Source: a virus
IMG/VR virus record: IMGVR_UViG_3300030385_000985
Span: 1-29,168 of that record
Length of the DNA stretch: 29,168 nt
Reading direction: 5' to 3' (one strand)
The notes below the pieces were generated by a model. That model worked only from the letters and a program-made list of their open reading frames with translations, was not told the origin of the DNA and did not search any database. Positions 1 to 6,776 of this stretch are shown here, one piece after another. Numbering within the stretch: position 1 is the first letter of the stretch; each line of letters begins with the position of its first letter. Made by a program: the position numbers and the translations under genes.

Positions 1-27
1 CCCCCCCGCACGAGACGGAGACGATCC

Positions 28-654
28 ATGGACGCGAAGACGAAGGAACTGCTGCCGTGCCCGTTCTGTGGCACAGACCCCGGCGAGGACGATGCCAACG
101 ATGGCAACGGCGGGTCCTATTGGTCGATCGTGTGCGACAACTGTGGCGCCACTATCGAGTGCAGCTCTGACAGCTACGACTATGACGCCGCACGCCAAGA
201 CGCTGCCGCCGCATGGAACCGCCGCGCCGCCCCCCAGCCCGCCGCATCCGACGTGCCCCATGACGTGGTGCGGGCTGCGCAGATGTTACTGTGGTTCCGC
301 GACAAAGGCATGGAAACGACCGCTGATGAGGCTTGGGCGGCATTGCGTGACGCCCTCGCCACCCCCGCCCCATCCACCTCGACAGAGGGGCTGGCAAAGC
401 ACATGCCGAGCCGCGAACGGATGATGGAGAAGATTGCCGCAGACCCCGACGATGCATCGTGTGAGGCCGGCAGCTTCGCCTGCCTTGACCCGTCCTCGAC
501 AGAGGAAGCGCTGAGGGCAGAGAACGCGCGGCTTCGCCAGAAGCTGGAGTTCTATGCGAACCCCGAGGTCTATCGACCTCACCCCCACGGCCTAGCCTTT
601 GATGATCGCGACCTGAGCTACATCGCTCGCGCCGCCCTCTCCGAACCCCGCTGA
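28..654 (+). CDS. Lar-like restriction alleviation zinc-ribbon protein
   Basis: 208 residues. The N-terminal 65 residues match the Lar (restriction alleviation) zinc-ribbon pattern: LLPCPFCG with C11 and C14, a second knuckle CDNCG with C36 and C39, and the closing WNRRA. In the Rac prophage, Lar modulates type I restriction-modification so that incoming DNA is better protected; many phage relatives are recognised only by the ribbon, so the function here is inferred. Residues beyond 70 are a low-complexity linker and a C-terminal segment (ENARLRQKLEFYANPE) often seen in phage early proteins, probably helical. The start is supported by a GGAG-type ribosome binding site a few bases upstream. 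It is the first complete gene of the rightward early operon. Confidence 0.75.
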   Translation: MDAKTKELLPCPFCGTDPGEDDANDGNGGSYWSIVCDNCGATIECSSDSYDYDAARQDAAAAWNRRAAPQPAASDVPHDVVRAAQMLLWFRDKGMETTADEAWAALRDALATPAPSTSTEGLAKHMPSRERMMEKIAADPDDASCEAGSFACLDPSSTEEALRAENARLRQKLEFYANPEVYRPHPHGLAFDDRDLSYIARAALSEPR

Positions 655-677
655 ACGCCAGAGGAAGGAATCCGACC

Positions 678-941
678 ATGGCACAGGAACAGCGGCTCTA
701 TCGCGGCTTTCCCGATCAGGCCGCCTACTACGACTGGAAGCGGCGCCATGAGGCCGACCTGATCGACGCCGAACGCGATGGCTCCGCAGAACGGGAGCGC
801 CAACGCGAAGACGCAGCACGGTTCAACGCCCTGCCGTCTCTGGACCAGATCGAGCGCCGCCACGGCAAGGCCGCTCGCGACCGCATCGCAGCCCTGAACC
901 TTCCCCAGCACCGCGCGGATTTCGCGCAAGCAGCGGAGTAG
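678..941 (+). CDS. hypothetical early phage protein
   Basis: 87 residues with no family that I recognise. It is rich in charged residues (long ERERQREDAARF helix-like stretch) and has no cysteines or membrane segments, so it is probably a small soluble helical protein. A clear purine-rich ribosome binding site (GAGGAAGGAA) precedes the ATG. It follows the Lar-like gene by 23 bases and is followed by the next gene after 7 bases, consistent with one operon. Confidence 0.6.
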   Translation: MAQEQRLYRGFPDQAAYYDWKRRHEADLIDAERDGSAERERQREDAARFNALPSLDQIERRHGKAARDRIAALNLPQHRADFAQAAE

Positions 942-948
942 CGCCACC

Positions 949-1281
949 ATGGACGATTTCGACTTCATTCGCGAGACCATGCGCGCCATCGGCGAACAGT
1001 CTCTGAGCATAGCACAGGAAGCGGCGATCATGGCCGCGCCGGCAGTCACCGCGCCGATCATCGATGACGTGGATCAGGCTCTGCATCGGCACGCGATCGT
1101 CAGGGAGACGCTCAAGGCATTCGGCCGCCAGGACGAAGAATGGCGCGACATCTACAGCACCGTCTGGATCGCCTGCCGCAACATCAAGGAGGGCTGGGAT
1201 CAGGTCACTCCGTACGCAGACATCAACCGCGCAGAGGCCGTCCTACGGGATGCCGAGATGCGCGAACGGAGGGCAGCATGA
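949..1281 (+). CDS. hypothetical early phage protein
   Basis: 110 residues, acidic N-terminus (MDDFDFIRETMRAIGEQ) and predicted mostly helical. It resembles no family I can name. The only candidate ribosome binding site is the GCGGAG at the end of the preceding gene, about 9 bases away, so translation may be coupled to that gene. Its stop codon overlaps the next start codon as ATGA. Confidence 0.6.
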   Translation: MDDFDFIRETMRAIGEQSLSIAQEAAIMAAPAVTAPIIDDVDQALHRHAIVRETLKAFGRQDEEWRDIYSTVWIACRNIKEGWDQVTPYADINRAEAVLRDAEMRERRAA

Positions 1282-1610
1282 GCGACCTGTCGAAGCTGAG
1301 CAATGCGGAACTATCTGCGCTTCTGGAAAGCTGCTCACAGTCTGCCGACTTCCACGCGATGGGGCATATTGCGCCGGCCATCCGCGAAGCCGCCTCTCGC
1401 CTCCAGGCACCGGCAGTAGCCGAGGAACCGGTGGCGTGGGCGCGGAAATGGTTCGTCGAGGGTGAGAAGCCCTACAAAGCTCGGAATGAAAACGGGCGAA
1501 TGGCTTGGGTCAAGAAGTTCACCTTCAGGGAAGTCACCGCTTCCAAAGTCTTCGCCGACGACGTTCCGCTGTACTGCTCCTCCGCTCGCCGCACTGGAGG
1601 CTCCGAATGA
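1278..1610 (+). CDS. hypothetical early phage protein
   Basis: 110 residues. The ATG at 1278 was chosen because it forms the 4-base ATGA overlap with the preceding stop, the usual sign of translational coupling; the open frame extends further upstream but only inside the preceding gene. The first half is helical (MSDLSKLSNAELSALLES), and the C-terminal half (EEPVAWARKWFVEGEKPYK) resembles the short substrate-like segments common in phage early hypothetical proteins. Function unknown. Confidence 0.6.
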   Translation: MSDLSKLSNAELSALLESCSQSADFHAMGHIAPAIREAASRLQAPAVAEEPVAWARKWFVEGEKPYKARNENGRMAWVKKFTFREVTASKVFADDVPLYCSSARRTGGSE

Positions 1611-1798
1611 GCGCCGAGGACATCAGCCTCGCCGAACAGCGCGACGAGCTGAAGCTGATCGGCATCGAGCGGGCGGCGCACGTCGCCAACATTCGCCGCG
1701 CGGGAAGGCTTGCGGAAGCTGACTTGGCCGCATCCCGGCTGCCGAAGCTCCGCGCCGCCTACGCCACCATCCAGAACATGGTCAAGGAAGGATCATAG
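1607..1798 (+). CDS. small helical hypothetical protein
   Basis: 63 residues from the ATG at 1607, again an ATGA overlap with the gene before. The sequence is almost wholly helical and charged (IRRAGRLAEADLAASRLPKLR). It lies directly upstream of the ERF gene with a 1-base gap, so it may be co-translated with the recombination genes. No function can be assigned. Confidence 0.55.
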   Translation: MSAEDISLAEQRDELKLIGIERAAHVANIRRAGRLAEADLAASRLPKLRAAYATIQNMVKEGS

Positions 1799-1799
1799 C

Positions 1800-2558
1800 A
1801 TGTCGAACGCTGTTGCACACCACGAGCCCGAAGACCTGCGGGCACAGAACACTTCCATGGTCTCGATGATCGAGCGCATCGTCATGGACCCTTCCGTGCC
1901 GATCGACCGCCTCAAGGAAATGCTCACGATGAAGGAGCGCATGGAGGACCGTGCTCGCGAGGACGAGGACCGGCAGGCCAAGAAGGCGTATTTCGCCGCC
2001 ATGTCGCAGTGCCAGTCCGAACTGCCAGTCGTCACCAAGACGCAGAAGAACAGCCACACCAACTCGAAATACGCCGACCTTGCGGCGATCGAAACGCAGG
2101 CGATGCCGATCATCCACCGGCATGGCTTCGCGGTCTCGTTCCAGCCGGACGGATACAACGACAAAGGCGAGCTTCGCATCCTCTGGGAGATTTCCCACGC
2201 TGGGGGACACTGCCGCAATGGCGTCGGCGAGATCCCCGTGGACGGAGCCGGGTCGCAGGGCAAGGTCAACAAGACAGGCACGCAGGCTTTCGGCAGTACG
2301 GCCACCTATGGCCGCCGCTATCTTCTCTGCATGCTGTTCAACATCAGCACCGGCGAGGATGACGACGGCAACAAGCCGAAAGAGCCCGTGAAGAAGATCA
2401 CCGATGAGCAGGTGATGGAACTCCGCGACCTGATCCTGAGCGTCGAGGCCGACGAGAAGAAGCTGCTCGCCTACATCAAGCTCGACAGCCTCAACGACAT
2501 TGCCGCCGACCGCTTCGATGACGTGGTCGCAGTCGTCAACCGCAAGCGGAAGGGCTGA
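1800..2558 (+). CDS. erf: ERF family single-strand DNA annealing protein
   Basis: 252 residues from the ATG at 1800. The core from about residue 55 to 190 carries ERF family signatures: a conserved NSKYADLAAIETQ segment, a central strand-rich region with HAGGH, and the hallmark TQAFGSTATYGRRYLL followed by an acidic EDDDGN tail. ERF proteins (from phage P22 Erf) are ring-forming annealing proteins that pair complementary single strands during phage recombination and genome circularisation. The C-terminal 60 residues (KITDEQVMELRDLILSVEAD) form the helical segment often found after the ERF core. The YqaJ-type exonuclease 0.5 kb downstream would supply the single-stranded substrate, as Exo does for lambda Bet. 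ERF calls by motif are usually reliable. Confidence 0.9.
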   Translation: MSNAVAHHEPEDLRAQNTSMVSMIERIVMDPSVPIDRLKEMLTMKERMEDRAREDEDRQAKKAYFAAMSQCQSELPVVTKTQKNSHTNSKYADLAAIETQAMPIIHRHGFAVSFQPDGYNDKGELRILWEISHAGGHCRNGVGEIPVDGAGSQGKVNKTGTQAFGSTATYGRRYLLCMLFNISTGEDDDGNKPKEPVKKITDEQVMELRDLILSVEADEKKLLAYIKLDSLNDIAADRFDDVVAVVNRKRKG

Positions 2559-2560
2559 TC

Positions 2561-3094
2561 ATGGAATGGCGTCCAATCCACGGTTTCGAAGGATATTACG
2601 AGATCTCCGACGAGGGCTCAGTGCGTGGTCTCACGCGCACCCTATCCGACGGGCGCCTGCATCGAGGTGCCCCCCTGGCGGTCAAGACTAGCAAGTCCGG
2701 GCACAAGAGCGTCCGGCTTTGCAAGGCAGGAGCGCATCATTGGAAAGGTGTTCACTGCCTTGTCCTAGAGGCTTTCGTCGGCCCCTGTCCCGACGGGATG
2801 GAAGGCGCCCACAACAACGGTGACGCAACAGACAACAGGTTGGCGAACCTTCGCTGGGACACTCGGAAGGGAAACCACGCCGATAAGCGCCTGCACGGGA
2901 CGATGGCCGAAGGGGCGCGCAACGGCAATTCGAAGCTGACCCAATCCGACGTGGACCAGATTTTCGGCTTCCGCCAAGAGGGCGAGAACCTGTCTCGCAT
3001 CGCGGCCAGGTTCGGCGTCACGGCGGCCAACATTTCCAGCATCCTATCCGGCAAGACTTGGAAATCGGGAGGGCGTCCCAATGCAGATATTTGA
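2561..3094 (+). CDS. NUMOD4/HNH homing endonuclease
   Basis: 177 residues. Residues 3-24 are a NUMOD4 DNA-binding module (WRPIHGFEGYYEISDEG). Residues about 60-110 are an HNH_3 nuclease domain with VHCLVLEAF, H-NNGD and DNRLANLRWDT. Residues 123-167 (LTQSDVDQIF ... ISSILSGKTW) look like a resolvase-type helix-turn-helix. This order is typical of free-standing homing endonucleases, which cut a related genome lacking the gene and spread by recombination. It sits between erf and the exonuclease gene and overlaps the latter by 14 bases, so it looks inserted into a recombination operon without breaking it. An ATG follows the erf stop by 2 bases. Confidence 0.85.
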   Translation: MEWRPIHGFEGYYEISDEGSVRGLTRTLSDGRLHRGAPLAVKTSKSGHKSVRLCKAGAHHWKGVHCLVLEAFVGPCPDGMEGAHNNGDATDNRLANLRWDTRKGNHADKRLHGTMAEGARNGNSKLTQSDVDQIFGFRQEGENLSRIAARFGVTAANISSILSGKTWKSGGRPNADI

Positions 3095-3698
3095 GCATAT
3101 TGAACAGGGGAGCGACGAATGGATTGCTGCCCGTCTAGGCATCCCCACGGCCAGCATGTTCAAGGCCATCATGGCAAAGGGCGAGGGCAAGACACGCCGC
3201 ACCTACTTGCTGAAGCTGGCGGGAGAAATCCTGACCGGGCAGCCCATGGATAACTTTACGAACAAACACATGGAGCGCGGCCACGAGATGGAGGGTGAAG
3301 CCCGAGAGCTTTACGCGTTCATGTCCGGCGCGGACGTTTCGCAAGTCGGGTTCATTCGCAGCGGGCAGAAGGGTTGCAGCCCCGATGGCATGATCGGCAC
3401 GGACGGTCTGCTGGAGATCAAGACTAAGAAGCCCGAGATACTGATCGACGTGCTTCTGAAGGACGAGGTTCCGCCGGAGCACAAGGCTCAGTGTCAGGGC
3501 CAGCTATGGGTGGCCGAGCGCGAATGGATCGACTTCGCCGCCTACTGGCCGGGGCTGCCGATCTTCATCAAGCGCATGACCCGCGACGAGGAATACATCG
3601 CCAAGGTCGCGACCGCGGTGGACCAGTTCAACGCCGAGTTGGCCGAACTGGTGGAGCGTGTCCGCGCCTACGGCCAGCCGATGCAGGAGGCTGCGTGA
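3081..3698 (+). CDS. YqaJ/lambda-type alkaline exonuclease
   Basis: 205 residues, close to the usual length of phage exonucleases in the YqaJ superfamily. The N-terminal QGSDEWIAARLGIPTAS box, RGHEMEGEARELY at 66-78, and the PD-(D/E)xK core GCSPDGMI ... LLEIKTKK (D102, E112, K114) are all present, followed by HKAQCQGQLWV. The family degrades the 5' strand of double-stranded ends and leaves a 3' single strand for an annealing protein, here presumably the ERF product encoded upstream. The gene starts inside the end of the HNH gene and ends in a TGATG overlap with the next gene. Confidence 0.9.
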   Translation: MQIFEHIEQGSDEWIAARLGIPTASMFKAIMAKGEGKTRRTYLLKLAGEILTGQPMDNFTNKHMERGHEMEGEARELYAFMSGADVSQVGFIRSGQKGCSPDGMIGTDGLLEIKTKKPEILIDVLLKDEVPPEHKAQCQGQLWVAEREWIDFAAYWPGLPIFIKRMTRDEEYIAKVATAVDQFNAELAELVERVRAYGQPMQEAA

Positions 3699-4018
3699 TG
3701 AACGGCGACAACCGCCCTCTGTCCGAACAATTCCGCCTTATCGCCAAGGACTGGTGCGACCTCGACAGCGCGGCCCGCATCCTTGAGGAAACGAAGACGG
3801 CGGTCCTCTCCCAGCGCATGAAGGCCCTTGGCGACAAGCCTGCGGCCCATGCCGAGCGCGACGTGAAGGCCTCGCCGGAATGGCACGACTTCATCCAGCG
3901 CATGGTGGACGCGCGGTCTGCGGCCAACCTCAAGAAGCTGCAACTCGAATACCTGCGGATGCAGCACTCGGAGCGCCAGAGCTTCGAGGCGACGGCCCGC
4001 GCCGAACGGAGGCTGTGA
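3698..4018 (+). CDS. hypothetical protein downstream of exonuclease
   Basis: 106 residues from the ATG at 3698, which overlaps the exonuclease stop as TGATG. It is strongly helical and charged, with KASPEWHDFIQRMVDARSAA followed by a basic heptad-like C-terminus. Genes of this size and helical type often accompany phage recombination pairs, but I do not recognise a named family. The end overlaps the next gene in the same TGATG manner. Confidence 0.6.
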   Translation: MNGDNRPLSEQFRLIAKDWCDLDSAARILEETKTAVLSQRMKALGDKPAAHAERDVKASPEWHDFIQRMVDARSAANLKKLQLEYLRMQHSERQSFEATARAERRL

Positions 4019-4194
4019 TGGTTCTGCACGTGACCGATATCGAGCGAATCCAGCGATACGAACCGGGGTTCAAAACCGCCGACGCTCGCCGCCGTGACCG
4101 CATCCGCAAGGCGACGCACGAGGGGTTGCTGCGCGCTGTTGAAGCCGCCGGCAAGTCCGAGGCGTGGAATGAAGGAGATGAGGCAAATGGCTGA
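4018..4194 (+). CDS. small basic hypothetical protein
   Basis: 58 residues from the ATG at 4018 (TGATG overlap with the gene before). The middle is very basic (DARRRDRIRKATHEGLLRAV), which could suit nucleic-acid contact, but that is only composition. It overlaps the following gene by 8 bases. Confidence 0.5.
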   Translation: MVLHVTDIERIQRYEPGFKTADARRRDRIRKATHEGLLRAVEAAGKSEAWNEGDEANG

Positions 4195-4477
4195 CCAGCA
4201 GAAGGTCAATGTCCACGAGCTGGCCGCGCTGCCATATGGCCACGCCGAGATCGAACTGAAGAAGGCCGGCATGTGGTGCGAGCGCCTTGGCGGCGAAGGC
4301 GAGATGAAGAGCTATCGCGTCCGCGTCACCGGTAGCGCTCGGGTGGTCCAGTACGTCACCGTCGAGGCTCGCTCGGAAGAGAAGGCCGAGGACGCAGCGA
4401 TCGAGGTCGCCGACAAGGATGGTGACTGGGAGATCACCGGCTACGACATCGCAGAGGACGCGGAGGTAATGCCCTAA
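4187..4477 (+). CDS. hypothetical protein
   Basis: 96 residues from the ATG at 4187. This start was preferred because GGAG at 4173-4176 lies at a workable distance; an in-frame upstream ATG (MKEMRQMADQQ) would overlap the previous gene more. Residues 40-75 (YRVRVTGSARVVQYVTVEAR then EEKAEDAAIEVADKDGDWEI) form a strand-helix pattern like the small DpnD/PcfM-type or similar early phage domains with alternating strands and a helix; this is a weak resemblance. Ends in a TAATG overlap with the HNH gene. Confidence 0.6.
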   Translation: MADQQKVNVHELAALPYGHAEIELKKAGMWCERLGGEGEMKSYRVRVTGSARVVQYVTVEARSEEKAEDAAIEVADKDGDWEITGYDIAEDAEVMP

Positions 4478-4842
4478 TGGCTAAGCGCGCGTCCCTATCC
4501 CGCGTCAAGCGCCTCGCGATCTTCGAAGCACACGGCGGCATCTGCCATCTGTGCGAGCGCAAGATCCAAGCCGGCGAAGCCTGGGAGGTCAGCCACGACC
4601 GCCCGCTGGAATTGCTCGGTGCCGACGACGACGAGAACCGCAAGCCGGCGCACAAGTCCTGCCATGCGGTTCAAACGCGAGAGCATGACATCCCGAGGAT
4701 TGCCAAGGCGAAGCGGCAGAAGATGGCGGCCCTCGGCATCCGCAAACCGTCCACCTTTCCCGGTGGCCGCAACAGCCGTTTCAAGCGCACAATGTCCGGC
4801 AAGGTCGTGGACCGCCAGACAGGAATGGAGGTCGGACGATGA
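4477..4842 (+). CDS. HNH endonuclease
   Basis: 121 residues. A compact treble-clef HNH domain: CHLC (C23, C26), WEVSHDRPLELLGADDDENR (H40, D41, N54) and AHKSCH (H59, C62, H63). The arrangement is that of stand-alone phage HNH proteins, which act as nickases or in DNA processing; it lacks the NUMOD module of the first HNH gene and so is probably a resident early function rather than a mobile gene. The C-terminus (NSRFKRTMSGKVVDRQTG) is basic. Overlaps the next gene by ATGA. Confidence 0.75.
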   Translation: MAKRASLSRVKRLAIFEAHGGICHLCERKIQAGEAWEVSHDRPLELLGADDDENRKPAHKSCHAVQTREHDIPRIAKAKRQKMAALGIRKPSTFPGGRNSRFKRTMSGKVVDRQTGMEVGR

Positions 4843-5177
4843 GCTCGCCGCGCGCTTATACCCCCGAGACCTTGGCGGTGCGCTGGCAGTGCAGCCCCCG
4901 CCATATCCGCAACATGTGCCGATCCGGCGAATTGCCGTCGTTCCGCGTGGGGGGCAAGCTGCTCCGCATCCGGTTCAACGATGTGGAGGACTTCGAATGC
5001 CAGACTGGCGCATCACCCGATACCGAGGCAAGTTCGCCCTCACATTCGACGAACTCCAACCTGACGGAACTGCGAAGCGCAGAAGGTTCGGCCTCGAAAC
5101 CGACGATCGAGCGGAAGCAGAGCGCCGAGCGCCGTCAGCGTTTGCGGCAGTCACTCGCCCTGGCGGGACAACGGTAG
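4839..5177 (+). CDS. helix-turn-helix protein, possible excisionase
   Basis: 112 residues. Residues 8-52 match the small winged helix-turn-helix of excisionase/MerR-like proteins: YTPETLAVRWQCSPRHIRNMCRSG, then ELPSFRVGGKLLRIRFNDVE, ending DFE. Its position immediately upstream of the integrase fits a recombination directionality factor (Xis), but regulation of the operon is equally possible. From residue 54 onward the sequence is low-complexity Ser/Glu/Arg and is encoded inside the integrase gene, a 181-base overlap in another frame; the functional part is probably the first 55 residues. ATGA overlap with the HNH gene before it. Confidence 0.65.
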   Translation: MSSPRAYTPETLAVRWQCSPRHIRNMCRSGELPSFRVGGKLLRIRFNDVEDFECQTGASPDTEASSPSHSTNSNLTELRSAEGSASKPTIERKQSAERRQRLRQSLALAGQR

Positions 5178-5992
5178 CCGAGCTCTGGGACGGATACACC
5201 CGCGACCGCGCGGGCCGCGCCGTGCTGGGAACCATGAAGCACACATGGAAGGCGCTGGCGCCGCGGTTCGGAAAGACCGAAGGCGAGCTCGTATCCATCG
5301 CGGATTGCCGAGCTCACATCGAGGCGCGGCGAAAGGCCGGGCGTTCGGACGGCACGATCCACACCGAGCTCGGTCACCTCCGCATGGTTCTGAAATGGGC
5401 CGAGGCTCATAAGCTGATCGGTCGAGCTCCAGCGATTGAGCGCCCGGCCAAGCCGGAACCGAAAGACGCCTACCTGACGCGCGGCGAAGTCTCCGCGATG
5501 ATCGCGGCGGCGAACAAGCCGCACATCGTTCTGGCCATCCGCCTTTTGATCGGCACAGGAGCTCGCGTCACCGCCGCGCTAGAGCTCACATGGGACCGTG
5601 TCGACTTCGATCGAGGCATGATCCACCTGCGCAATCCATTCGACAAGACGCGGCGCAAGGGGCGCTCGTCAGTGCCAATGAACGGGAAGCTTCGCGCTGC
5701 ACTCACATCGGCCAAGGCAGGCGCACAGACGCCGTTCGTGATCGAGTGGGCCGGACGCCCGGTCAAATCCATCAAGCGCGGCCTGCGGGCTGCCGCGACC
5801 GCCGTAGGGCGCCCCGACGTGTCGGCGCACATGCTTCGGCATTCATCCGCCGTGTGGCTGGCAGAGGACGGGCATTCGATGGACGAGATCGCGCAGTTTC
5901 TTGGTCATGGCGACGGCAGGATGACCGCGAAGGTGTATGCTCGGTATTCGCCCGATCACCTCCGCTCGCTCGCCTCGTCGTTGGAATTTTGA
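4997..5992 (+). CDS. int: tyrosine-type site-specific integrase
   Basis: 331 residues from the ATG at 4997, chosen because GGAGG sits 7 bases upstream; the open frame extends further upstream only through the HNH and HTH genes. Residues 1-45 resemble an arm-binding domain, 57-150 a SAM-like core-binding domain, and 160-331 the catalytic domain. Catalytic residues are visible: R190 (GTGAR), K221, HMLRH with H278 and R281, H304 (LGHGD) and the probable nucleophile Y314 (KVYARYSPD). It should recombine the phage attP just downstream with a host tRNA gene. The stop codon is followed after 5 bases by the first arm-type repeat. Confidence 0.93.
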   Translation: MPDWRITRYRGKFALTFDELQPDGTAKRRRFGLETDDRAEAERRAPSAFAAVTRPGGTTVAELWDGYTRDRAGRAVLGTMKHTWKALAPRFGKTEGELVSIADCRAHIEARRKAGRSDGTIHTELGHLRMVLKWAEAHKLIGRAPAIERPAKPEPKDAYLTRGEVSAMIAAANKPHIVLAIRLLIGTGARVTAALELTWDRVDFDRGMIHLRNPFDKTRRKGRSSVPMNGKLRAALTSAKAGAQTPFVIEWAGRPVKSIKRGLRAAATAVGRPDVSAHMLRHSSAVWLAEDGHSMDEIAQFLGHGDGRMTAKVYARYSPDHLRSLASSLEF

Positions 5993-5997
5993 TGTTT

Positions 5998-6025
5998 GCG
6001 AAGTGCCCTCCGGTTCAATGAACCT
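5998..6025 (+). repeat. left arm-type repeat of attP
   Basis: Direct repeat copy 1. It begins GCGAAGTGCCCT and contains the palindrome GGTTCA-A-TGAACC. The second copy lies at 6205-6234 in the same orientation on the other side of the tRNA-like core. Paired repeats around a core next to int are the usual layout of integrase arm-binding sites; binding is inferred. Confidence 0.6.
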
Positions 6026-6042
6026 CGAAAGGAGAACAAACA

Positions 6043-6423
6043 GTGCAAATCATGCCGGAAAAGACCAATAGCGAAGCGCCCTTTCCCCAGCAGAGCAGGG
6101 GTTTCCATGGGGGGAAAGACGTTGACATCGAAGGGGTCACAGGTTCAATCCCTGTCACGCCCACCATCCGAACCCCTGCAAATCAAGGCTTAGGCCAATC
6201 CGGTGCGAAGTGCCCTACAGGTTCACTTGAACCTGACGCACTGATCGAGCGGTGGCGTTCGGCCTTCAAGCGCGCCAATGGCTGGGAAGCACCGAGGGTG
6301 TCCTATGCCAATGGCTGGTTCGTGATCGACAGCATTTTCCAGCCCCGGAGACGCCGCGCTAAGCTTGAGCGCATGGCGGAGCGCTTAGAGAGCCGCCAGC
6401 CGGCCCCGAGCAGCGGATTATGA
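6043..6423 (+). CDS. hypothetical protein with reading frame through attP
   Basis: 126 residues from a GTG at 6043, with GGAG 8 bases upstream (6031-6034), a good ribosome binding site. An ATG at 6052 is an alternative. The N-terminal 60 residues are encoded by the attP region itself, and the tRNA T-arm gives an IPVTP-like stretch typical of read-through of tRNA sequence. Only the C-terminal half from about residue 66 (ALIERWRSAFKRANGWEAP, then SYANGWFVIDS) looks like a folded, conserved phage protein. If translation really starts at 6043, integration would split the gene. The real gene could instead be only the C-terminal half with a start I cannot identify. Confidence 0.45.
   Translation: MQIMPEKTNSEAPFPQQSRGFHGGKDVDIEGVTGSIPVTPTIRTPANQGLGQSGAKCPTGSLEPDALIERWRSAFKRANGWEAPRVSYANGWFVIDSIFQPRRRRAKLERMAERLESRQPAPSSGL
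6120..6166 (+). other. attP: attP core: 3' half of a tRNA (probably tRNA-Val GAC)
   Basis: From 6122 the sequence folds as the 3' half of a tRNA: anticodon loop TTGACAT (6122-6128, anticodon GAC), 3' anticodon strand CGAAG, variable loop GGGTC, T-arm ACAGG-TTCAATC-CCTGT (6139-6155), acceptor 3' strand CACGCCC, discriminator A and encoded CCA (6164-6166). The bases upstream complete only two anticodon-stem pairs (6120-6121), and no D-arm or 5' acceptor (expected GGGCGTG) is present, so it is not a tRNA gene. Tyrosine integrases often cross over in the anticodon loop, and the retained half restores the host tRNA. An 8-base inverted repeat (CTTTCCCC/GGGGAAAG, 6081-6118) adjoins the core. Confidence 0.8.
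6205..6234 (+). repeat. right arm-type repeat of attP
   Basis: Direct repeat copy 2: GCGAAGTGCCCTACA followed by the palindrome AGGTTCA-CT-TGAACCT. It shares its first 12 bases exactly with the copy at 5998 and differs by small insertions afterwards. A near match to the IHF consensus (AATCAAGGCTTA, spacer one base short) lies between the core and this repeat at about 6181. Confidence 0.6.
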
Positions 6424-6424
6424 T

Positions 6425-6456
6425 ACCGCACCGCGGCCCGAGTTCCCTGCGGTTTT
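6425..6456 (+). terminator. possible intrinsic terminator after the attP-spanning gene
   Basis: ACCGCA (6425-6430) pairs with TGCGGT (6448-6453), followed by a short T run and TTCC. The 17-base loop contains CCGCGG. It begins 1 base after a stop codon on the + strand. The stem is only 6 bp, so the call is tentative. Confidence 0.4.
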
Positions 6457-6532
6457 CCTCCCAAACGAAGGGCAAAGGTGGTAAGATGTTTCAATGGCAT
6501 AGCAGCCAAATGCCAACTGCGGGACGCGACCG

Positions 6533-6766
6533 ATGAGCATCATTCAGGTTCTTCGCTGGGTGAAGAAGGCCCAGCGATGGCACGGCGAAGCCAACTCCCG
6601 GTTCGGCCACCATTATGAGGACGCTATCCACGAGGGGTTTATCCGCGTCGAGCCATCCGAGGTGTTCATGAACGCCGGGTATCGCGATGTGCGGCAGCGC
6701 ATCTCACTGACGCCTGCTGGGATGTCTGCCGTCAACGGTGGCACCCCGCAGTCTGGGAATGGATAG
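6533..6766 (+). CDS. hypothetical protein, possible winged-helix
   Basis: 77 residues. The C-terminal ISLTPAGMSAV resembles the wing-and-helix end of small phage or MarR-like winged-helix domains, and the N-terminus is basic and helical (VLRWVKKAQRWHG), but nothing is decisive. It is separated from the attP region by a probable terminator and an approximately 100-base non-coding gap. The stop overlaps the region of the next gene's start. Confidence 0.5.
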   Translation: MSIIQVLRWVKKAQRWHGEANSRFGHHYEDAIHEGFIRVEPSEVFMNAGYRDVRQRISLTPAGMSAVNGGTPQSGNG

Positions 6767-6776
6767 AGAGGACGAG

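Noticed and set aside
4619-4996. Upstream extension of the integrase frame
   Set aside because: It lies within the HNH and helix-turn-helix genes and reads as Arg/Pro/Ser-rich nonsense; the ATG at 4997 has a good ribosome binding site.
6081-6166. Complete tRNA gene
   Set aside because: Only the 3' half folds. The bases before 6120 do not complete the anticodon stem, and there is no D-arm or GGGCGTG acceptor strand upstream.
5996-6193. 65-codon frame ending in a tRNA-like read-through (QVQSLSRPP)
   Set aside because: It overlaps the better-supported 6043 frame, has no ribosome binding site and shows only the usual translation of a tRNA T-arm.
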